The translations under genes were made by a program, and so were the position numbers. Under the pieces are notes generated by a model. The model made no database searches. It saw only the letters and a list, made by a program, of their open reading frames with translations, and was not told the DNA's origin. From Sinonovacula constricta (Eukaryota; Mollusca; Bivalvia; Cardiida; Solecurtidae): DNA of 64,000 nucleotides. The stretch's first letter is position 1, and every line of letters starts with the position of its first letter. The DNA lies in contig CM017559.1 of assembly GCA_007844125.1 (NCBI GenBank), positions 30,504,426-30,568,425 of the forward strand. Reading direction: 5' to 3'. This document shows, in pieces, positions 1-10,308 of the stretch.

Positions 1-980
1 AACTGATCTGGCTTAGGCAAAAAAGTTAAGATCCAAATCAGCATGTTCCAGCTGAGAGCTGTCTTATCAAGTTAACTTAGTTTAAATTCATGTATATCTA
101 AATTTGAATGTTTTTTAAACTTTACAAGTCATTGAAACTTTGTACATGATGCTTGTACTGGTTCTGAAGCGATCAGGTACAGGGTTAGAGAACTTTGTGG
201 TGGGTAAAGGACTGGTAAAGTACCAAGGATATCCTTGTTCTATGAGCTTCATATGCATTCGTGATTGTTGCCTACAATTATGACAACATAAATATGTTAA
301 GTTAATCCTTTACTAGCTGGAAACACCAATTAACACATTAACATGTAACAGACCCCAACTCAAAGATGTTTCCAGCAACTAAAGGGTCTCTGACAAGGCT
401 TCATGAATGAAATATTCCAATAAATTAAACATTAAACAAAAATTAATTAATTAAAATGATTGAGGTACTGGAATTTGAGAATAATTTAACCTGAAGTCTA
501 AGTACATAAACATTAATTTTAAACAAAAATGATATTATTTCAATAAACTACAGCAAAAGCATTGACTAGATTCTATGTTTATACACAGGATTTTTTGTGC
601 ACTGATGCATATTTATAATGAAATTATGTTAATTAAATTATAAAAAAATACAGATATTGAAATTATGCAAAATATTATATTATGAAACTATAATTATGAT
701 ATATGTGCTGATTTTTTCAACCCTGCATCTACAAAACTCTTTGACACAGTGTTCCGAAATCTATTCCCAGCAGGTACAATTTATTTAACACAATTCAGCA
801 ATTCAAATCAGGGGTTGTAAAGTACAGTTTGTGCTCGCAATAATGCCAGCTGCACAATGTTAGCTGCACAGACAGTAAGACAATTATCAATTAGCTATGA
901 CATATTTATGTTGCATGCCAATTTTACTTGCTAGCCTCATATACATGAGGCCCCCTGTTTGAACTCAACACCCACCATAT
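1..980. other. AT-rich non-coding DNA
   Basis: No coding-like frame, tRNA-like box or tandem array is visible. The stretch is AT-rich with short A/T runs. Confidence 0.6.
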
Positions 981-984
981 TTAC

Positions 985-1185
985 TGGGGGTGCCCATGAC
1001 CGAGTGGTTAGAGTCAGTGACCAACAACTTCTCAGTCATTCGCTGATTGGGTTCGAGAACTTTGAGGTGAGGAGGTTTTCGAGCTTATCTGCAGTGTGCC
1101 GGTGGTTCTACCAAGACATAAGTCTGAGGTCTTTCTTAACCAATAATTAGCTGGATGTCATTAATATTTTTGACTGGTAACAATT
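985..1185 (+). mobile_element. SINE-2a copy, old
   Basis: A tRNA-like head (A-box-like CATGACCGAGTGGTTAGAG, B-box-like GGGTTCGAGA) is followed by the SINE-2 body: GGTGGTTCTACC, then AATAATTAGCTGGATGTC. It is diverged from the fuller copy at 39846-40095 and loses its 3' tail. The head is of the GTGGCCGAG type. Confidence 0.7.
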
Positions 1186-1238
1186 GCTTGACCCACCACT
1201 GTCATTATCATGCTGCAGTTAGTTATAAGCAATTAAGA

Positions 1239-1504
1239 TACGGAAGGCCCTGGGTTCGATCCCAGGCCGCGACATACCAAAGTCGTTAAAAATGGTTTGG
1301 GTATAGGTAACCCTCAAGCAAATATAAAGGTATTTCCACAACTGCTTTGCCCGGTGTCAGGATAATGTGACTGGGTGTGGTATCATGCTAGATGTTCATG
1401 GCATGCTATACACAGTAAAGGCAGCACTATATCTGCTTCAAGTGGACACCATCTCCGGATAACTGAAATACTGTTGATGGGAAAATAAATCAAATAAATA
1501 AACA
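1239..1504 (+). mobile_element. SINE-1 copy, 5'-truncated
   Basis: It starts inside the tRNA-like head with B box GGGTTCGATCC and runs through the SINE-1 body, including the reverse complement of CAGTCACATTATCCTGACAC. It ends in an AAATAAATCAAATAAATAAAC-like A-rich tail, so plus is the transcribed orientation. Four more copies lie in this window on the minus strand. Confidence 0.75.
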
Positions 1505-2280
1505 AACTTTACTTTTTGGAAAAAACAATTGCAGGCTAAGATTTTATTGATTTATCTGATGAAAACCTCAAAAGATTCACATAGACAAAAATAGATCTGT
1601 ATCACATTTTCCCATTGGATTCAGCCTAATATACGGCAAAAAAAAATAATGCAAACATTTGTGAAAAAACAAGATCTTGTTTAATTTTTTAAATATATGT
1701 ACAGTCATTTTCAAATATATCAGTTAATTTGACATTATCCTTTGATCAAGCCAATATGGCATTTTTGCAAAAGCGTTCAATTAGAACTGGAAACTATAAA
1801 TAGACCCTTACAGTTTCACAAACTTGATGACAAATATCAATATAACATTTTGAAATAGATGTACTGAGTATTCTCAACCAGTTCTTAAATGGGGATACCC
1901 TATTGATTTATAGATATCAAGTGCATATCAGGCTAAGTAATTAGAAAAATCACTTTCAGCATGTCTTATTTGGTCAGGCACATTTCTGACAATGTCATGT
2001 GATAGTCAATACCAGGATGTGCCTTGGTAGGAAATTAAGTGAAAACTTGGTGATGAGACAATTAAAGATTGTCCCGCTCAACATACATGAACATCACCAT
2101 TACAAGTGGTGTGTATAATTGGAGCGCAAATCAATGAGGAGGGATCTATGTCATGGAAGGTACAAAGCCTTCAAGCTTGGTTTCCTAAATCTCGGTCCCG
2201 TCTATAAAAAAACTTAAGTTGTTTTTTTCTTTTTTTCTAATAAACAGCTAGACACAACTTTGTCAGAGTTAAACAAACAG
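1505..2280. other. AT-rich non-coding DNA
   Basis: I see no gene, tRNA-like head or array here. Confidence 0.55.
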
Positions 2281-2290
2281 TGTCTATGTT

Positions 2291-2351
2291 GATCATACAG
2301 CTACAAGTACAAGCTGTTGATCAGCCAACTTGTACTTGTAGCTGTCTGATC
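2291..2351. repeat. Long near-perfect hairpin
   Basis: Arms 2291-2313 and 2329-2351 are reverse complements over 23 bp with one mismatch, around a 15-nt loop. The core arm is CAGCTACAAGTACAAG. It sits beside a GATCAGGATCTGCAC match to family C, so it may be part of a fold-back member of that family. Confidence 0.75.
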
Positions 2352-2919
2352 AGGATCTGCACTTCAATGTTTTTAACTGGCTGTTTTTTTTATTTGATGA
2401 TCTGCACTGATCAACATATATTGGGCATGTACTAGAATTTAAATGGTATACATCTAGAACACAAACACTAGACATAAATGTCAGAACTACATAATCCAAC
2501 AATGTACTTTAACAAGTAAATGTCTAACTGGAAATAACCAATAGTGACTGGTCAAAGCCAGAAGAATTATTTTTGGATGAAAACTAAGATCTAAAAAAGT
2601 CATAATATTTTGCATGCACAATGACATAGCATGTCTGGCCACCTATGGTGCCAAGTACTATCATTATAGTTCATCACATACAATGACTGGGCATACTCAA
2701 AAGAGGAACAGGCACATTTTTTCCTTAACCCACTACCTACATCTGTTATTAACAGTATAACTTGTTATTAACAGTATAACCCAAGCTAAGTTATAACCGA
2801 AGTAATCTAAATATACATTTTTCAAGATAACAAGATATATTGATGAAAATTAAGCAGATTTTTTTTTTGTTACTTCGCATCAACACAATTTTGGTCATGT
2901 TTGCAAAGCCCAGCTAATT
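2352..2919. other. AT-rich non-coding DNA
   Basis: There are only short repeats, such as the direct repeat CTTGTTATTAACAGTATAAC near 2750-2780. No gene is visible. Confidence 0.5.
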
Positions 2920-3066
2920 ATTGTGGAGGAAGACCCCAGACTTAAGTCTCGGTAGAACCATCGCCTGCACATGAAAGTTCCATCCCTAACCAGGACTCGA
3001 ACCCATGCAGTGATGATCTGTGGAGTCACAAGTGCGCAACTCTCTCCATTCGGCCACGGCGTCCCC
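2920..3066 (-). mobile_element. SINE-2a fragment
   Basis: The minus-strand tRNA-like head includes GGCCGAATGG and GGGTTCGAGTCC. The body carries the complement of GTGGAGGAAGACCCCAGAC and TAGAACCATCGCC. The 3' tail is missing. A degenerate SINE-1-like head fragment follows near 3285-3330. Confidence 0.65.
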
Positions 3067-3339
3067 TAACCAGGATTAAAGTCCTGATCACATAGCTGCC
3101 ACTTCATGGAAGCCTAGTGCTGCCTTCACTGTCATAACATGTCAGGAACACAATTCAGATTTATGCCTCACACAGTCACACAATCTTGGCACTAAAATGA
3201 CCTGGCCCTAAAAACAAAGCCTATTAAGGAAGCTATTGAAGCACTATCATTTTTTTGTTTTTTGTTCATAGCTACCTGGGATTATAACCAGAGGGCTTCC
3301 TGTACCTGGAGCCATGCTCTACATATTTCAGAGCTTGTA

Positions 3340-4255
3340 GGTTAAACGTTACACCGAGCCTAATTTGTCCTGTCATTATTGTTGTCTTCATTATTACTTA
3401 ACCATCAGATAACAAATTTTTCAAGTTAAAATCTATTAGCTGAGCATACAATTATGTCCCACAATGGCATACTCTTTAAATATTCAGTAAGTTAAATGAT
3501 TAATGATTTAGATAGTGTTTAATCTATTGCAGAAGGGTTTAGAAGATTGTAAAGGCCTTTGTAAATACAAGGGTTGGTTTACAATGGCAATATGTAACTT
3601 ACAAAGCTAAACATGCTTTTTAGAAATATGAGTATACACTTTCAACAAACCTTTATTATATTTAGGGTGTTATTTGACAGAATTTGTGTAACAAAATTAT
3701 TTGTGTTTTTGATAAACAATACAATGTTAATTGACACAAAGGAATAATGGGTTTAAAATAATATTTATAATTTCAAAGTAAAAATTAGAGATTTATAAAA
3801 GAAAACATGAATAATTAAAAGAAATAATGAATACCCAAATATACTGCTTTGCAGATGGGAATATTCAAATCTTGTTTACCATTGGATTGGCAGATGTACA
3901 GACCAATTACAGAACATGTCCCAATTATATAGCCCCCATGTTCTTTGTCTGAAGGTATTAAAATGCATTTTTTTTTTTTTGTAGGAACAGAGATAAACAA
4001 ATTCTCTTTGAAAGTCTATACTTCAGGTACTGACCAAATTGAAATACATGTAATACAAACATGACTTTTTTTAATAATTATATTAGTTTCCACCTTATAA
4101 GGATTTCAATTTTTAGTTATGTTTTTACATAAAGTTTTTTTTTGTTTGCACCTACATATTTAAAGTCAATTGGAAAGCAAGTTCTTTCAACTTATAATAA
4201 TCCCTCTTGATTGCCCCACTTCCTGGGTATGTAGCTGGGTGGTAGGGAAAGAATG
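3340..4255. other. AT-rich non-coding DNA
   Basis: No supported gene or repeat is visible apart from a T run near 3967-3980. Confidence 0.5.
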
Positions 4256-4262
4256 TGTAAGC

Positions 4263-4336
4263 GGTCTGGTTAGCTCAGTCAGAAGAGTATTCGCTCTGCT
4301 AGCGAAGGGTCCTGGGTTAGAGTCCCGGACTGGCAG
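4263..4336 (+). repeat. tRNA-like sequence (SINE head or tRNA pseudogene)
   Basis: An A-box-like TTAGCTCAGTCAGAAGAG and a B-box-like GGGTTAGAGTCCC are correctly spaced. A 5-bp anticodon-like stem TTCGC/GCGAA surrounds a 7-nt loop with C, not T, at position 33. The acceptor stem pairs poorly. That makes a SINE head or pseudogene more likely than a working tRNA. Confidence 0.5.
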
Positions 4337-4424
4337 CTCATTTTTCTACCTATGTAACTGGTAGTACCAGTACTAGGAGCAATGTGCAATATATAGCTCA
4401 AGAACTAACTTCATGTGTCATGTT

Positions 4425-4497
4425 TTGGTGTTCGAACTCAGAACTCCCTTTGGTATTAAGTCCAATGTCTTAAACCACTAGACCATCGACTCCCACA
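4425..4497 (-). repeat. tRNA-like head of another SINE type
   Basis: Read on minus it has A-box-like TGGTCTAGTGGTTTAAGA and B-box-like GAGTTCGAACACC at tRNA spacing. This head differs from those of SINE-1 and SINE-2. It abuts a SINE-1 copy at 4501. Confidence 0.5.
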
Positions 4498-4500
4498 TTT

Positions 4501-4782
4501 GTTTCTTTATTGGGTTTATCGGCCCACAAACAGTAATTCAGTTATCTTGAGACAGTGTCCACTACATGCTGATTCCACTGTGTATAGCATGCTGTGAACA
4601 CCTGGCACGATAAAACACCCAGTCATATTATCCTGACACCAGGCCAACAAGTTGTGGAAAAACCTTTATATATGCTTGAGGGTAAGCAAGGGAGCTTTAC
4701 CACTACCATTTTTAATGACTTTGGCATGTCTCGGCCCAGGATCGAACCCAAGGCCTCCCATACACTATGCTCTAACTCCCCC
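4501..4782 (-). mobile_element. SINE-1 copy
   Basis: The body (TTTATCGGCCCAC, AGTTATCTTGAGACAGTGTC, CATATTATCCTGACACC) and the head (GGATCGAACCCA on plus) are present in order. The 3' end lies at the lower coordinate. Compared with the copy at 34101-34405 it has scattered substitutions and a small gap after the GTGTCCACTACATG region. Confidence 0.75.
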
Positions 4783-4834
4783 TTTTAAAATATCAGAATT
4801 AAAAAAATCTTCAAACATCTTTGCTATTGTGTAC

Positions 4835-4890
4835 ATGTATTTATCATAATTATAATTATAATCATAATCATAATTATATTTATAATTAAC
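4835..4890. repeat. ATAATT/ATAATC low-complexity tract
   Basis: Short ATAATTATAATCATAAT-type repeats form an AT-rich near-palindrome. Confidence 0.6.
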
Positions 4891-5521
4891 TGGTGGCGAC
4901 AGTTAAAAACCTAACTCATGAATAAAAAGAGGACTCATTAATAATTCATGGGTAAAATTGCATGCTATAAAAACAGCTGTAATTAGTAGTGTGGAACAGT
5001 GTTTGGTTTAAGATGTCAATAAATCAATAAACTATTGATGTATCTACATACAGGTTACGAGTCAAAGCACTTATAACCCCTGGGGCTGATGAATGCAATA
5101 AAACAAACTGAAGACCAGTTAAACCTAGACCTGACTGGCATTTCAATTTTCATAACAGTCAACAAGAAAACACCTTACCTCTAATGAATAGCAGAATTAA
5201 AAATAAGTACACAGGGATTTTTTGGTCTAATTCTATAGCTGTTATTCTTTCATATATAAAGTTATAACTCTTTTCTAATTTTTCGCAGAAACATCCCAAA
5301 TTCAGGGTTAATGCCACTACTCTTTGAACCATTATTATGCTACATTTCTTTACAACAAAATCTTAGCAATTTGCATTGGTATGTTAATTTGTTAAAAACA
5401 TTGCAGCAAATAGCATACATCAAAATCAGACAGATCCTGATCAATTTATATTTGGCAGTCCATGAGATACTGTCAAGAGGTAATTATTGCACTATTGTCT
5501 TGTTAGAGTGACTTAAAAAAC
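4891..5521. other. AT-rich non-coding DNA
   Basis: No coding-like or repeat signature is visible. Confidence 0.5.
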
Positions 5522-5706
5522 TCCTTGTCCCCTAATCACGTGGGTTCGAGTCCTATCCAAGGTGAGAAATTTATTGTGGGGAGGTTTTCCAGCTAACCTG
5601 CAGTAGTCCTACCCAGATGTAAGACTGGCGTCTTCTTCAACCAATAATTAGGTGGACGTCGCCAATATGACCATAATTGTGTAGGTACGATGTAACAAAA
5701 AACAAA
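5522..5706 (+). mobile_element. SINE-2 copy, 5'-truncated
   Basis: B box GGGTTCGAGTCC is followed by the body (CCAGCTAACCTGCAG, AATAATTAGGTGGACGTCGC, AATATGACCATAATTGTG) and tail GATGTAACAAAAAACAAA. The A-box half is replaced by unrelated sequence. Confidence 0.75.
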
Positions 5707-6037
5707 AGAAACATCCTAGTGCGAGACATGGGAAACCTCATGGTCCTATTAGTATCGTCACTGACTTGACACGTAACTTTGGACTTGATGGTGCTTAGTT
5801 CATTTTTGTGTGGGGTCTTTCTCCACCAGTAACAGTTGGATGTTACTGTTATGATTATAATTATGTTGCTTATTGATGGATTAAGCAAAGGGACGTGTTT
5901 TCAAGAAATTATCATTGCTGGAATAAATGTAAGTTTTTTTTCTATGTTTTGTAACATAACCTGATGGCTAAATTGTGCTCATACTGCATAAAAAGATCAT
6001 TATGATAGTGTTCCAGTGATTTATCTAATAAAAATAG

Positions 6038-6038
6038 C

Positions 6039-6086
<48 letters not shown>

Positions 6087-6145
6087 TATAATAATAATAA
6101 TGACAATAATAATAATAATAATGAAAATAATAATAATAAAAAGTA
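6038..6145. repeat. AAT trinucleotide microsatellite
   Basis: A long run of AAT units has occasional interruptions (AATTATAAT, AATGACAAT, AATGAAAAT). It translates as poly-Ile in one frame, which I do not call a gene. Confidence 0.95.
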
Positions 6146-6184
6146 AAACAACATCATTTATATGTTGTCTTGCACACTCACAGT

Positions 6185-6385
6185 TTAGGCTTGTGGTTTG
6201 TTTATTTGTTTTTTATAACTTTGCACATAGACTTCACAGTTATGACCATACTGGTGACAGTAAGCTAAACAAGTCAGATGAAACACATGTCCATATAAAA
6301 GTTCTGGCCCAGACTGAGACTCAAACCCAAATGGCAAAAAACTGAGGTGTGACGTGTCGACAACTCTTAACTGGTCCACAAGTGG
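6185..6385 (-). mobile_element. Degenerate SINE-2 copy
   Basis: On plus it shows the eroded order of a reversed SINE-2: TATGACCATACTGG, then GAGACTCAAACCCA (eroded B box), then a GTGGCGCTC end. Many substitutions suggest an old insertion. Confidence 0.45.
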
Positions 6386-7155
6386 CGCTCAATAGAATGG
6401 AAGTAACATGAGATGGTAGTGATGTTGAGTAATGTATGACTGTGGAATTACAAACCCTTTCTCCAGCAGCAGACACCTAAGTCTCAGTTCTTGTCATATA
6501 TACAGTTGGACAACACCACACAGGGTGGTGAACATGCAATAAAATCTCCCAAAAGCACTCTTTACAACTATTCATTTACTTTACATGACAAATTCACCAT
6601 AGTCACAGATAGAAAAATGTCACAATCAATTACAACAGTATCATGTTGAAGAAGTCAGTAGCACTTTGGTTAGCACTAGAATGACAAAAAAGAGTACTTT
6701 GTTTGACATAAAACTAAATAAACAAAACAAGTAACTTTAAATTGTTATCTTTATGCCACTGTTCAATCTAATTTGATTATCAGTGCATATTTAAGTAAAA
6801 AGCAGGCTTTCTGGAAATAACATCCTAACAAAGTATATTATATAACTTGAAGAGAAAAAAGTTATAAAAATTAACAAGTACCTGAGATTTGATTACCTGT
6901 AGTTTGTAAAATGTATGTAAAATGAGTCAAAAACAATTTTGTTAAGATCTTTTTAAATTATGTTTTATTTTGTTTTGAGAGAATATATAATTATAACATA
7001 TTATATTATTTATCAAGATACACATTAACTAAACAATCTGGAAACTTTAAAACTGATGTATTTTATTCCGTGTTTTATTTTATTTATTTGACTTTCTATT
7101 GTATTATGTAAGTATAACAGGATTTTGTTATTGGAAACTTAATGCTACAGTGTGG
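6386..7155. other. AT-rich non-coding DNA
   Basis: I see no feature to call here. Confidence 0.5.
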
Positions 7156-7159
7156 ATAT

Positions 7160-7345
7160 TAAGCCCAATGGTTGCAGTCATCGACCTAGAACTCCTCAGC
7201 CACTCAGTTCAAGTCCCAGCTGGCATTAAAAACTTCCAGGTTGGAAGATCTTTTGACCGCCTTAGGAGGCATCCATGGTTCTACCAGGACAATCATCTGG
7301 GGAGTTTTCTCCACCAACACTGGCTCAATGTCACAACTGTGACTG
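7160..7345 (+). mobile_element. Degenerate SINE-2a copy
   Basis: AATGGTTGCAGTCATCGACC resembles the SINE-2a head. It is followed by AGTTCAAGTCCCAGC (eroded B box), CATGGTTCTACCAGGAC and a TTTTCTCCACCAACA match to the body. Confidence 0.5.
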
Positions 7346-7362
7346 CGATTGTGTCCAGTTTG

Positions 7363-7612
7363 TTTGTTACCTGGGTTTATCATCCCTTCAGCAGCATTTT
7401 AGTTATTTGGAGATTGTGTTCAGCAAATATAGTGCTGCCTTCACTATGTACCTTGCATGATATCACAACCAATCACATTATCCTGACACCGGGCCGACCA
7501 GTCGGGGAACTACCCTTACCAGTATATTTGCTTGAGCTTTAGCAAGAAATTTATACTACTACCATTTATAACGACTTTTATATGTCGAGGCCTAGGATCC
7601 AACCCAGGGCCT
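7363..7612 (-). mobile_element. SINE-1 copy
   Basis: The body includes GTGCTGCCTTCACTATGTA, ATCACATTATCCTGACACC and GGGCCGACCAGTCGGGGAAC. The head carries GGATCCAACCCAGGGCC. The 5' boundary of the head runs straight into the 51-bp tandem repeat at 7614. Confidence 0.75.
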
Positions 7613-7613
7613 T

Positions 7614-7762
7614 TCAAACTGAACCCGGCCTGTCTATTATACTGACACTGATGAGTCAGGCCTCTCAAACTGAACCCGGCCTGTCCATTATACTGACACC
7701 GATGAGTCAGGCCTCTCAAACTGAACCCGGCCTGTCCATTATACCGACACCGATGAGTCAGG
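7614..7762. repeat. 51-bp tandem repeat, about 3 units
   Basis: Units start at 7614, 7665 and 7716, an exact 51-bp period, and share TCAAACTGAACCCGGCCTGT and GATGAGTCAGG. They lie between the SINE-1 head and another tRNA-like element, so they probably grew from the SINE boundary. A CTGATGAG string is present but a hammerhead ribozyme fold is not supported. Confidence 0.85.
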
Positions 7763-7802
7763 TGTAATGCTGTTCCCTTAGCCCCGAGTGTTAGGAGGGA
7801 AG

Positions 7803-7915
7803 CCACTACTACCAGCTTTAAAGTCTTTGGTTTGACTCAGCCGGAGTTTGAACTCCCGACCTCCCGATCTGCAAGCTGACGCTCTACCACTTGAGCTATT
7901 GTGGTTGGTGGCTAT
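7803..7915 (-). mobile_element. tRNA-derived SINE of a further type
   Basis: On minus it reads AATAGCTCAAGTGGTAGAGC (A box) and GGGAGTTCAAACTCC (B box) at tRNA spacing. It is followed by an A/G-rich body whose complement contains ACTACTACCAGCTTTAAAG. The body is unlike SINE-1 and SINE-2. Confidence 0.6.
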
Positions 7916-7974
7916 ATTCATTCTTAGTCTTTACACAGACCTGCCTAGGCATGTTGACAGGCACTAGGCTACAA

Positions 7975-8085
7975 ATAATGCAGATCCTAATCAGAAAGCT
8001 CAACTACAGAGGTGACTTATCTGGATCTACACTTTTTACCTAAGTCTTGTAAGTTGGTGCTTAGAAAGCTAAGAGTTAATCAAAT
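7975..8085 (+). repeat. Family C dispersed repeat
   Basis: It contains TCTGGATCTACAC, TTTTTACCTAAGTCTTGTAA and GCTAAGAGTTAA in the order seen at 8508, 11699, 12410 and other sites. A G/T-rich and then C-rich stretch follows to about 8330 and may belong to the element. Confidence 0.6.
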
Positions 8086-8507
8086 GCTAAGGTAAATCTT
8101 GGTTAACTTGGCAACAGTTAGTACATCTGGTACCAATGTTGCTAGACTCCCACTCATTGATTAAGGAGAGATGGAGGTCATGGGGGGATGGGGACCTATT
8201 GTGAGATTACTCCTTAATGAGGTGCATCCTTCTTGACATTAATTAGCCTCAGATAGGTAACATCTTACTTGCCACCACCCCACAAACACCCCACACCCCA
8301 CTTACTTAGATTAGTGCTTTATTTGAAGGGATTATAGAAAATAAGACTTCCAGAAGACCATACAGAATCTTATTCCTTAGCTTGCTATATTTTGTTAAAA
8401 AACCCATGCTGAATTCTCAGAATTTTCTGCTTTAATATTATATATGTTATATGTCAATGTCAATATTGATATACTTACAAACAGACTGAATAGCAAATAG
8501 TGCAGTA

Positions 8508-8600
8508 CTAAATCAGACAGCTCCCAGCAGGATCTGGATCTACACTATTTGCCTAATCCTTGTAAATATGTAAATAGCAGGCTAAGAGTTAGTTTTATTT
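8508..8600 (+). repeat. Family C dispersed repeat
   Basis: The clearest copy of the core: GATCTGGATCTACACTATTT, then GCCTAATCCTTGTAAA, then GCAGGCTAAGAGTTA. It is preceded by AATCAGACAGCTCCCAGCAG. No protein-coding capacity is visible. Confidence 0.7.
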
Positions 8601-8988
8601 TTATTTTTTTCTTATTTAAACTAAGAATCTGCTTTATTTTTTAAAAAAAAATTGGAAATTCCCATTTTTAGATAAATAAAACTTAATCTTTATGACTATT
8701 TCTTTTAGATGTGAGGAAATTTAAAGTAAAGAACAACAACTTAGATTCTTTATAAACTGTAGACTCTCCCTGATTTTATTACAATGTCAAGTTACAATTC
8801 TAGCAATATTTTTTATGAAAGCATTTCAAAAGTGTTTTACTACACTTATAGTTTGTAGGGCAGATATCTTAACATGAAGTTTCAATACAGAATGATACTC
8901 TTATAGAAACAACTATTTAATTTATGAAAAGTAACTTATCATTAAGAAATTTCTTGGTACGTTTTTGCCTGGGTATATACATGTGTAT
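8601..8988. other. AT-rich non-coding DNA
   Basis: It starts with T-rich sequence resembling the ACTAAGAA palindromic family near 50.3 kb. Nothing else can be called. Confidence 0.45.
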
Positions 8989-9287
8989 CTATGATAAAAC
9001 AACAATGACAAAAACAACAACAACAACAGACAAATCCCAAATAACAGCTAGCGACAAAAGATCAGTGTCTAAGAGATTGTTTCTAAGATGAGTACTTATA
9101 AACTGTCTAGCAATAAGGGTCATGTAGAGGAAAAAACACAGGAGGAGAATGTCAATAAAACACAACAGAACAGCGAGTCTTAGAGTACTGACTACATAAG
9201 CAACCTGGCTCTGGCTGTCCGTGACAACGTTTGAAGTGGCAACCCCGGACACAATGGTACTGTTGGCCAGCCCCGGTTTACACTCAG
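8989..9287 (-). CDS. Candidate terminal exon, small membrane protein segment
   Basis: The minus-strand frame runs to a TAG stop at the low coordinate. Its first half has GC-rich third codon positions unlike the AT-rich surroundings, which suggests coding DNA. The translated segment has an NST glycosylation motif (in KPGLANSTIVSG), then two strongly hydrophobic stretches (RLAVLLCFIDILLLCFFLY, and LLSLAVIWDLSVVVVVFVIV). A possible acceptor (TCCAACAG) sits just above 9287; an ATG at 9318 also keeps the frame open. The last valines come from a GTT-repeat tract, so the true end may lie earlier. I do not recognise the family. Open length alone is not significant; composition is the main argument. 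Confidence 0.3.
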
Positions 9288-9475
9288 CTGTTGGACAATT
9301 AAAATCGATCAATTCCATATATTGAGCAATCGTCTTAACCTTTGCCTATTTACCATTTCACCCTTATCATGCTGTTTTAATTTATGAAATATACAAAATC
9401 CTTGTTATTTGGTTATAACTATACATAAAGATTACAAGACATGATACTACAGACGCCTCAGTGAACGTTGCAGGC

Positions 9476-9555
9476 CCTGATCTAAGAGCTCCCAGCAGGA
9501 AATGGCTACTCTAGATCTACATGATTTGTCTTGCACTATGCTAGCTAAGAATAAA
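9476..9555 (+). repeat. Family C dispersed repeat, diverged
   Basis: GAGCTCCCAGCAGG and CTAGATCTACATGATTTG align to the family core, with an insertion between them. Confidence 0.5.
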
Positions 9556-9895
9556 CCCAATGGACTGGAACATGTCATAATTTCTAGTCTGTAAAAGTGA
9601 CCCACTGTCAACAAGTCCCTCCACAGCTTTCACTGTCAACAAGTCCCACCCTAGCTCTCAACCACTTTCATGTCAAAAGCGCTTGCTTCTTATTGCTGTT
9701 CACTGCTATTCAATGAATCGAACTTTTGAGAGATGGAATGCAATGTACTCTATGTCATGAATACAGGTTTTAAGCTGGGGTTAATCTTTTGTGGATATGC
9801 GTGGTTATGAGTTCATCTTTCTAGCCATCTGTCAACAAATTGACTTGGTCTGGTATGTTTTCATGCTACAGGTATTATGTTACAAGATCCATCAT

Positions 9896-10308
9896 TTAAA
9901 GGTGATATCCGACAGTTTATCTCTATAAAATTCATGCAACAATACCTAACAAATGCTTTAGGCAATTTGGACATAATTTCTGCATAACTCATACTAAATT
10001 ATAAGTAAAGACGGTTTTGAACACTGCCTATGTTGTTGGACTGTACAAATTGTGAACAAACAACACTCTAAAAGTTCGTTCATTCCAAATCTACAAATAA
10101 GCATGATAATGATCTCTGCTAAAATAGATATCGACGTCAGAGCGGATTATCCAGATGACAATATATTGTAACATCATAGCTATCCCTACAGCGTAGCTCA
10201 GATCCTGTTTGCAATGAGGAAAGGGGATTTATGTTTCAATGTTCAAGCATCAATGAGCAGCATTTTGCAGGATCTTTTAAGATAACGATGGCTTAGTTGG
10301 TTATTTAA
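9896..10308. mobile_element. MITE-A, 3'-incomplete
   Basis: It begins TTAAAGGTGATATCCGACAG, the family tip flanked by TTAA. The interior matches other copies (TTCCAAATCTACAAATAA, AAAATAGATATCGACGTCAG, AGCAGCATTTTGCAGGATC). It runs into the tip of the next copy instead of ending in the inverted tip, suggesting a nested or tandem insertion. Confidence 0.65.

Noticed and set aside
4263..4336. Functional tRNA gene
   Set aside because: The acceptor stem pairs poorly and the anticodon loop lacks T33.
6016..6345. Poly-isoleucine open frame
   Set aside because: It is translation of the AAT microsatellite plus a degenerate SINE-2.
7614..7762. Hammerhead ribozyme suggested by CTGATGAG in each 51-bp unit
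   Set aside because: No correctly placed GAAA and no pairing stem II/III arrangement were found on either strand.
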